Shown: positions 17,727 through 24,798 of the stretch, piece by piece
Position numbering within the stretch: the stretch's first letter is position 1
How the letters are laid out: each line of letters starts with the position of its first letter
DNA from: Phallusia fumigata
Taxonomy: Eukaryota; Chordata; Ascidiacea; Phlebobranchia; Ascidiidae
Assembly (NCBI GenBank): GCA_008931825.1
Contig: QXVZ01000750.1
Span: 1-24,798, forward strand
Direction of reading: 5' to 3'
Length of the DNA: 24,798 bases
The notes under the pieces: model-generated
What the model saw: only the letters and a program-made list of their open reading frames with translations
Databases searched by the model: none
What the model was told of the DNA's origin: nothing
Position numbers and translations under genes: made by a program

Positions 17727-20425
17727 TCAAACGTAGGCTTCATTGATTGCTGCGGCCTTGCTGGGTTGTCCCCCGTATCTGTAAACATCCGGGTATTCGT
17801 CTTCGTCGCGTCCGCAAGCTGAACAGAACGCCAGGCCGCTTGACACAAGAGAGACCGCCCCGCCGACCCAGCCGAGAAAGAGACTTTCACCAAATATCCA
17901 TCTAAATAATGAAATAAATGTAAACGGAAAAGGGGTTTTATTATGTTGCGATATCCATGTGCATGAATGACTTCAACCTTTTTTCCATCATTACCCGTTT
18001 CTGTTAAGACTAAATTTCAATTTCCAGCAATTTAATAAAATCCTATTTACTTTTTTGCTGGTTCTGCCACACTCAATATAAACCTATGCTATATTGACCC
18101 AACGGGTTCAGCTGGTTGCCCACATGTCAGATAAAAACCCTGTATCCACATCAGGGGTGTGCAAACCACCTCCCGCTGACAGATACGGAGTTTTCTATTT
18201 AATTATCTGTGTTTCGCAACAAGTTGTGTTTGCGTTTCCGGCTGGTGGCGGTGTGGAGCTTTGGGACAAATTTATTTTACCAGATACGAACCGCCACAGT
18301 CGCTTTACAACAGGCGTTGTGATTTAAGGCATTTCAAATGAATGAAAATCTGGGCAAAAACTTTAGCTAAGTAACTTGTTGACCAAGTAACTTTTAAGTG
18401 ACTTACATGGAATTAATTTGATTTCACAAGAGCAATATCTTGTTGAATTTGGTAAAACGCCAAAACATGTAGAATTGTGATACAGTTTCTCGACCGGAAA
18501 CGTTGCTATGATCCAGGGGCTTTTTAGCTGAGTTTGGTTGCGCTTTACAACGTTTGCCAACGCTTTTGCATTTATTACCTGGTTACTGAGAAGTTTTGTA
18601 GCAATAACTGAGTGGCTCTGTAGTAGTCGTTGGCGAGCGCTGCTCCATACCACGAGGCTGCCACCAACATTGCTAGTCCAGCTCCCAGTCCGCACAGACC
18701 TCCCAACAAACGAGCTTTTCTCTACAAAGCAAAGCAATCTAGTTATTTCATCTATGAAACTCCTGGTTGTAAAAGCAAGTTATACTGCCGCTGATAATGC
18801 ATTGAAACGTAAAAGAAATGGGAAAAGGTAACAGTAATTTAGTGTTACATTTCTTTGACATTACTCTTGTCCGTTAGCCTTTATAAATGTAGAAAACAAA
18901 TTGACTCAAAATGGCAGAAATGGATTTGTCAAAAAATATCCAAAAAACTCTGTTCCGTTTTTTGAATAAAATGAATGATTAAATACACATGTATTTTTGC
19001 TCAGTTTTTTCAATAACTTGATTATTTTATTAATTACCAACCTAATTTGGAAGCCGTATGCCTAAGCATATCTAATCTAATCGCATCGAATGTATGCCAT
19101 CGCATAGTCAAGATTGGTTGAGTAACTAATGTTATTGCAGACTTTTACCTTAACTTTTGCATCCATACCGCCCGGGCAACACTTCAAACCTGCCATCAAC
19201 ATCCCAAGTGATATTAGAGAGAGAAACATCGATGCAATACTGAAACCCCGAGCTAAAAAAGATAAATTTGTTTGAAGCTGTCCTTGCATTAAAATACAAC
19301 ATACAATCTGTATTCATTCTATTTGAATAAGCAAACGATGGGATCCGATTTTGTGCTAGCATTACATACAGCACATTTATTCATTTTCTCGTGTATACAG
19401 TCCACTCAAGATGTTTGTTTCATTTCGATCCTTGATTAGAAAATACAGTTTTTCGTAATCTGTCGTAATCTGTCGCATATTTTTGCATTTTCAAGCAAAT
19501 CATTCTATCGATTTTACAGATTTCATGAAGTTTGTGTCAGACGTCTTGTCACACAAGTAGAGTCAATACCACTTAATTTATTTACATAGGAAAGCGCATG
19601 TGTCCAAGACGGGATTGGAACCAACAACCTCAAAACATAATCCTACCTCCTTGTAACTCCAGTGGAAGATTGATAAAAAACTTATTGTAATCGTCGCAGT
19701 CCCAGTTTCCTGTTGAAAGTGTTTGACACTGAATCCACAATCCTCTATGCTGCGGAAGAAATGATTTGCATTAGTATTTCTACTAACCAGTCTGCCTGTG
19801 TTGCAAGAAGATCTACTTGTTTTGGAAAACACCAAACCCTTGCCAGGAGTTGAACCAACAACCTAATTGCAATCCATGGGCCTTGAACATAACGAATTGA
19901 ACAAGAGTACATTCTTTAAAAAATGTCAAGAGGTACTTTTTGTGGCGCAGCCAGTCGAAAACGTAAGGGGGCGGGGGGATATACTTTAATATTTATGGGT
20001 TTCCGGGAGTAATCCAATTTGGCCTAATTAAGACATCCACTCCTAAATAAGTAAATAATTATGCCCGAAATAGTTTGTGTCTATTTTCTGGTGTCGTTTC
20101 TTATTGTAACTAACATAAGATTAAAATTTGACGAAGTAGACTAATACTTATTTTTCCAGCCTATGCAAGTTAGGTAAAAATTTGGAAGATATTTTGGGGG
20201 GTGCAGCCCTCTCCTTCCAAGCTACGCTTTTCTTTGGGCAACATTATTTTATTAATTGTTTCTGAAAATTTGTCGAATCATTGACAAACTTACTCTGACT
20301 ATGTCGTCTCTTAACGTATCCTCCGGTGAGTTTCGTGCCCAGTAGGGAGAGAAGACGGCTCCACATGAAAGTGCAAAGCCGACCATCAAACCAAATAGGG
20401 CAACGTACTGGGCAGCCAAGCACAT
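17727..20425 (-). CDS. Claudin family tight-junction protein B (five exons, 218 aa)
   Basis: Exons on the - strand are 20425-20294, 19749-19647, 19252-19149, 18721-18579 and 17901-17727. Borders are GT-AG with phases 0, 1, 0 and 2, identical to claudin A. The product starts MCLAAQYVALFG and carries Trp29 in PYW, GLW at 47-49, Cys52, Cys62 and Arg80. Membrane segments lie at about 7-27, 81-101, 118-140 and 171-191. Exon 4 has the same GLAMLVAASWY third membrane segment as claudin A, where it reads GIAMLVAASWY. The cytoplasmic tail is acidic, with RDEDEYPDVYRYGG, and ends NEAYV. YV is the classic claudin C-terminus that binds PDZ domains of ZO-type scaffolds. The pair is a tandem duplication in the same orientation. 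A TTTATT at 17431 may be its polyA signal. Confidence 0.94.
18152..18330. mobile_element. hAT-like terminus fragment in claudin B intron 4
   Basis: caggggtgtgcaaaccacc resembles the CAGGGGTGTGCAAA end shared by many non-autonomous hAT elements. A clear inverted partner end was not found, so boundaries are uncertain. The open frame 18094-18327 over it is not conserved with any protein I recognise. Confidence 0.3.
19590..19870. repeat. Two tRNA-like B-box copies around claudin B exon 2
   Basis: The + strand word gaaccaacaacct occurs at 19618-19630 and 19853-19865. In reverse complement it reads AGGTTGTTGGTTC, continuing into CAATCCCG or AACTCCTGG, a tRNA T-arm/B-box pattern. The copies flank exon 2 of claudin B, in introns 1 and 2. 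A related piece lies in claudin A intron 1. They look like tRNA-derived SINE fragments. Confidence 0.45.
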
Positions 20426-20848
20426 TTCAGCTCAAATAGCAAGAATTTATTTTAGGTAAATAGAAAAAGCAAAAACCTATATCTGCGAAATATGGTTAGA
20501 ACAGAATTGCGTCAACCAATACAGATAAACATCAATCGCTTTATGTCGTAATGTTAATGAAATGTCCCTTTCTAGTAGGTTCTGGCTGTTTTAACCAAAA
20601 ATTTTGTTTTACTGGACGTTGTCTATTAAGTTAACCAGGTTTTGTTCAAACACTAATATCAACTAATTTAAAACGAAGTAAGCAATTTTATAAGACTGAG
20701 ATGTTCTGATCTATTATAGCCTTTATGGCATCCAACAGAGTGACTTCAATTTTAATTTGTGTAAAACGATCCCTTCTCATTTTCACATTTTTTAAACAAG
20801 CAATGTCGAACATAATCCTAAATCTTTGCGCATTTTTGTTTAGTTAAC
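20426..20848. other. Upstream region of claudin B
   Basis: This should contain the 5' UTR and promoter of claudin B. No TATA box or initiator could be chosen with confidence. In transcript order the sequence before the ATG contains possible splice acceptors (ttcgcag, atttgag), so an unseen 5' exon or a trans-spliced leader is possible. Confidence 0.3.
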
Positions 20849-21142
20849 TTATACCCAGCACCAAGCCACGGTACATACGTCGTTGTAACCTTGAAATTTA
20901 ACAACACGAACACTTCCACAATTTCGAAACTCCCTTATTCGGTGTTGGCTGACGAGACATTTTGACGCCACAATAACTATATGACGTAACCTTAAATATT
21001 TCACAACTCTGTGCTCGTGGAAAGGAGAAACTGCTTTGGAAATATTGGTTATTTCTTCAATACATTCACAAAGACAAATATCTGAGTTTAAACGGATTTG
21101 CTTGACATGAGCCAGACCTCCGTCAAACAATAAAAATTCCAT
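20849..21142 (-). CDS. Unrecognised open frame, 97 aa (low confidence)
   Basis: An ATG-initiated frame on the - strand. The translation is mixed in composition, with a Cys-containing stretch (SDICLCECIEE) and a hydrophobic piece (HIVIVASKCLV). I do not recognise a domain. It lies upstream of claudin B in the same orientation and could be an unrelated exon, a transposon remnant or chance. Length and composition alone are weak evidence. Confidence 0.2.
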   Translation of the reverse strand: MEFLLFDGGLAHVKQIRLNSDICLCECIEEITNISKAVSPFHEHRVVKYLRLRHIVIVASKCLVSQHRIREFRNCGSVRVVKFQGYNDVCTVAWCWV

Positions 21143-23040
21143 GGTATGGATTTTGTTCTAAGTCTTGTAAAAGTTGTTCATTCTAACTACAAAATCATGC
21201 TCACGGCTTTGGCCCATAAAACGACATACGAATACACTTGGTACAGTACCAATGAGTTAAAATTGAGCTGAAGAGAGCTCAAGAGGATCTGATACAAATT
21301 TTAACGTTGGTACATGACCTAACATAGCCTTAACACCAAGCAAGCTGTTATTTAGTTCCAACCGAAAAAATCATCCTTGTACCGCCTGCAAAGCGTGTTA
21401 GCCAATCCGTTTCAAACACAAAAACATCCAATCCACTGATATACCTGCCGTCACTGACACTACCATAGCGTTCTGTCCAGCACATAAAGCCATATGAAGG
21501 TTATAAAACATTCATTACAGCTTCACAATGCATGTAGACCCTGCTCTGTGCAGTCACTAGTAGGCTTGGTAGTAACTTCTACTTCTCTGTCCGTGACCTA
21601 GTCTTTGTTTCCTTGCCGCTTACGTCAAGATCCCATGTCAAACGTTCTGAGCTTCTTCAGCCTCGGGCGACAGACAAAAGGATAATCGTACGCTGCGTTC
21701 AACCTCTAAGCCCAATTAACCTGTAGATCTTAATCCAGCAAGCTACATCTATAACAGCAACAGTAATACTTTGCAACAATGCTTTGCACTACTTTAGTAA
21801 TTGTAATAAAACGTTGATTCAAAAGAGACCATATGTAGTAAAGTGTATAACTCCATTTTGATTAAACAGTCCAGAACTACTAAATAGCCTATCGAAGCTG
21901 GACGGTTCGAAATACCTTTTTCACACAGCTGGTTTCTTCGAAATACATTTAGAAGCCGACGAAGAAAACACCCCCATAACATTAAAAAAACGGCGCTAGT
22001 CAAAATCAAATGTCCAGCAGAAAATGCATCACAGATCATTACCCAACTAATCAGAGGTTATTTGACGCTTCATTAGCTAAACCATTAGGCACAGATCGTC
22101 CATGCAAATTCACTAGCTCCAAAAACTGGCTTAAGAACTAATGTCGCTGAGCAGGTGTCAAATGACAGCACCACACACGGTAAACCTCTGCAACTGTCGG
22201 CTGTCGTATAATTAGGCCTGGAAGGCATGCACACCGTAGCTGTGATATATTGATTATTACCAACAGCAGGTGTTTGTAAACATAGATCTGCAACCGCTAC
22301 AAACAACAGCTCTTGTTGGCATAACAACAAGGGGTTTAACGCTATAAATTTGGCGTTGACTCTATAAGCCATGTAGCTATCCTAAGTAAAATTTAAATGT
22401 TTAAGTTTGCCTTCTACTTTGAACTAAGTAAGTGCAACCTTCAAATTTCAAGCAGTCGCCGTTGTTAGTTGCACCCTGGCGTTATGTGTAACATTGATAA
22501 CAATTGCAGCACCCAAACCATCAACGCCAAATCAGGTTTTTTCTGACAACCAGCTGTTCCGAACATGACTATGAGATTGTTAAAACAGCAAGTAAGCTCC
22601 GCACTACACCACTATAGCACTTGTCGCCTCACTTGTTATTACAAGCATGTTTGGGAGGTCGAGGACAAAATCCACTACCAGCATTTGATTTGAGAATCGC
22701 GTTCGGGCGTTTGGAATTCCTGGAAAACCTTAAAATTTGAAAGTCACAGATAATGTCGAAATGCATCCGACTCTGACTTATAAAACAATAACTTAAAAAA
22801 ACGTTTTGTGTAAATCGAAATGTACACATTTGTTGTACTAGATCACAATTTGGCAATAAATCGTTTCGTAAAACCAACTTATATTTTGTAACTACGAAAT
22901 CATTTTGAGGCAACGTTTTTTAAGCAAAGTTGTTTCTAGAAACATTTTTTAAACCGATTTAGTGACTAATTATTTTGCCTTTACAATTAGGTTCGCAACC
23001 CAATTGCTTGTAGTTGAATTTACGACTGGCCTGAGGGGAT
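21143..23040. other. Long intergenic stretch with no recognised gene
   Basis: Two neighbouring - strand frames (22085-22372, with several Cys, and 21794-22039, with one hydrophobic segment) are longer than most chance frames. They do not join by obvious splice sites and match no family I know. I see no clear repeats or RNA genes. Confidence 0.3.
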
Positions 23041-23047
23041 AGGTCTT

Positions 23048-23110
23048 ACGTGAGGTCACGTGAACCATCTCGTCACTATCACGTGATGTTTAACATGTGA
23101 CCTTAACGTA
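23048..23110. promoter_or_regulatory. Cluster of E-box CACGTG sites
   Basis: Two perfect CACGTG palindromes (in aggtcacgtgaacc and ctatcacgtgatg) and related tacgtgag, acatgtgac and taacgtaac words fall within about 60 bases. Such boxes bind bHLH-ZIP factors such as USF, MITF or Myc. No gene start is visible beside it, so a regulatory role is only a possibility. Confidence 0.35.
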
Positions 23111-24084
23111 ACGGGCAAATATTGGAGAAATTGATGTAGTTTTACGGAATCGGTGGCAGCTTTGGGCGTTGAGACTTTTCAAATGATTTTATTATCAGGC
23201 GACAGGTTCATCGCCAATTCACATGGCTCGGTACATTCTGTCCGCTTGGTACTAGACATAATTATATAGCCTGGTCGTTTTAAAACAAGTTAAGATTACC
23301 ACCAAAAACAATTAAATATTACCGCCAAAACAATTAAAGAGTAAATGTTACAGCTTACCTATCCAGTTTACAAATAACCGCGATTAAAATTTTCTAGCTT
23401 TATATTTAATTCTAGCTATCAAATGTCACTTCAATGCATTTTAAATACCTGTGATATTTTGACAACCCAGACAGTGAAAGGTTCCATCCAGTCTTTAATA
23501 AATCCTGTGTGGGTTAAAGGGACACACAGCCGTGCCTTAATCATGTGATTGTAACGTCAGAACATTTTACAATATTGCCGATGGCATTTCATGTAACATA
23601 ATCGGGTAATTGAGTCCGGAGTAAGTAATGTGTCCTGTAAGGTTAGAATCGTTCCGCCAGTTTAAGGTGTAGAGTTTAAGATGAATTTCTTTCCGCTGTT
23701 TGGTTTATTGTGACGTCATTTGTCACATGATTTTTAATTTGATGTTTTTATAGAAGTTGCTTTGTGTGTTTTGTGGCCAAAACGACAAACAAACAGGAAC
23801 ATTAATACTTAAAAAACGTTCAAGTTATTTCCACATTGTAAACAATGTTAAATCAAGTTTACCACATCGCAAATCCAACTGCGTTTCAAATAAAAAAAAC
23901 ATATTCTTCTAACGAATCGGGGGACAGAATTAACCACAAAGCATTCAAGGCCAATGGCAGATCCACACTTGATATGAGACAATTTTCTTTGAAGTGAAAT
24001 AAGGTCTTAACCAACCAGAAAGTTGTAATATGAAACTAAGTTACCACCTTTATGAAAATGTTCCTTTACAAACTATTTTTCTAG
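23111..24084. other. Intergenic, no recognised gene
   Basis: AT-rich. It includes a TGACGTCA palindrome at about 23711-23718 and a weak inverted pair (aagggacacac near 23516 and tgtgtcctgt near 23628) that might be MITE ends. I could not define an element. Confidence 0.3.
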
Positions 24085-24366
24085 TCGCAATTGGCATTTT
24101 ACGGCCCACACACATTTGACTCCTTTAATGACGTTGCCAAAGCCAAAACGGTGGCACAGAAATTTTCGTGTCCATTAAGACCCCGAAAAAGCAATAATGC
24201 ACTTAGCAGAAATCTTCAAAAAAAGCATTCTATCAGTGTCAGGCCTTTAGGAAAGTTAATAGTCTTATCTCCCCTTACAGTTAAAACTAGCCGATCATTT
24301 ATACATCCTTCTTCACGTCCGGTACAATTTTTTATCGAAACAATCTTCACGGATATGAAGGATTAG
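24085..24366 (+). CDS. Possible exon, 93 codons, product unknown (low confidence)
   Basis: The acceptor-like aactatttttctag is followed in phase 0 by an open frame SQLAFYGPHTFDSFNDVAKA and onward to TAG at 24364-24366. The stretch is basic in the middle (CPLRPRKSNNALSRNLQKKH) and has no recognisable domain or membrane segment. The good acceptor and lack of low-complexity bias make it the best remaining coding candidate in the right-hand third, but chance is not excluded. Confidence 0.25.
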   Translation, partial: SQLAFYGPHTFDSFNDVAKAKTVAQKFSCPLRPRKSNNALSRNLQKKHSISVRPLGKLIVLSPLTVKTSRSFIHPSSRPVQFFIETIFTDMKD

Positions 24367-24798
24367 ATAACGACTGCACTGGCGCCAAAGTCTGGTTGTT
24401 TTATTGCATTTGTACAAGCGAAAGCACCGTAAACAGGAATAGTGTGTTGGATTTTGGAACAGATTAAAAACAGATGAATACCCGAACAAATCATCATGAA
24501 AATTTAACTGTTAGTAATCAGAATATGAATACCGGAAAGGGAAATTGAAACTAAGCATGCTTGACACACGTTTTAAAAAGCAAAAATGTATTAAGACATC
24601 GCAGCATTTGCTACCTTCACAAAATCCGTGGCGTTCGCAAACAAAAGGTAGTTGCAACAAAACCCATCATCTTTGAACGCGAAGCAAAAAACATATCGGG
24701 AACAATCTGGTTTGTAAATTGAACACAAAACAACTGCTCTGCTCATTTACACACACGAAAGCATTTGACCTAACTACTAATGTAGTTCAGGCAATGTC
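24367..24798. other. Right edge, no recognised feature
   Basis: AT-rich sequence with no coding frame, clear repeat or canonical polyA signal for the tentative exon just upstream. Confidence 0.35.

Noticed and set aside
18363..18831. Open frames on both strands (124 and 97 codons) over 18.4-18.8 kb
   Set aside because: They are shifted or antisense readings of claudin B exon 4 and its introns; the spliced exon explains the coding signal.
22085..22372. 95-codon Cys-containing - strand frame, with a hydrophobic frame just downstream, considered as a receptor-like gene
   Set aside because: No splice sites join them sensibly, there is no signal peptide with a good start, and no family resemblance.
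23510..23640. Possible MITE with GGGACACA-type ends
   Set aside because: The arms match over only about eight bases, and no target duplication was found.
1..24798. CRISPR array or bacterial defence system
   Set aside because: There are no short regular repeats with unique spacers and no prokaryotic gene organisation; introns and claudins show an animal genome.

Overview
The window reads as AT-rich invertebrate animal DNA: genes with short spliced exons and consensus GT-AG introns, many decayed transposon copies and no bacterial operon layout. Two tandem claudin genes (animal tight-junction proteins) make a metazoan source essentially certain. The compact genes and repeat style suggest a tunicate such as Ciona, but that genus-level guess is inference. 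One ambiguous base (N at 7279) points to a draft assembly.

Region 1 (about 1-13.2 kb, + strand) holds a dispersed tandem family of small membrane proteins whose signature (DK, RVPE, GGAP, HKR-K) matches DUF1294, a family best known from bacteria and of unknown function. I find four bodies: 3834-4289, 7216-7710, 10119-10560 (one-base frameshift) and 12800-13243. Each body starts just after a splice acceptor in phase 0. For three of them the best candidate first exon ends exactly at the start codon (ATG followed by GT), so a phase-0 intron would separate the initiator Met from the rest. Duplicated flanking DNA at 4426-4670, 5984-7047 and 7711-9098 shows that the array grew by tandem duplication. 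A 3'-end footprint at about 5955-6000 marks where another copy was lost. The spaces hold ACGT-rich tandem repeats, a dead transposase-like gene (5188-5664) and a 475-bp hAT-like MITE with a near-perfect target duplication (10960-11434).

Region 2 (13.69-20.43 kb, - strand) holds two complete five-exon claudin-family genes, claudin A (209 aa) and claudin B (218 aa), reconstructed here exon by exon. They share intron phases (0,1,0,2) and carry the W/GLW-C-C claudin signature, four membrane segments and C-termini that look like PDZ ligands (SV and YV). Claudin A converges tail to tail with the last DUF1294 gene.

Region 3 (20.43-24.8 kb) has no gene I can recognise. It contains two low-confidence open frames (20849-21142 - and 24085-24366 +) and a cluster of CACGTG boxes (23048-23110).

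The most interesting content is the DUF1294 family: an uncharacterised, expanding and diverging set of small membrane proteins in an animal genome, next to a claudin pair.
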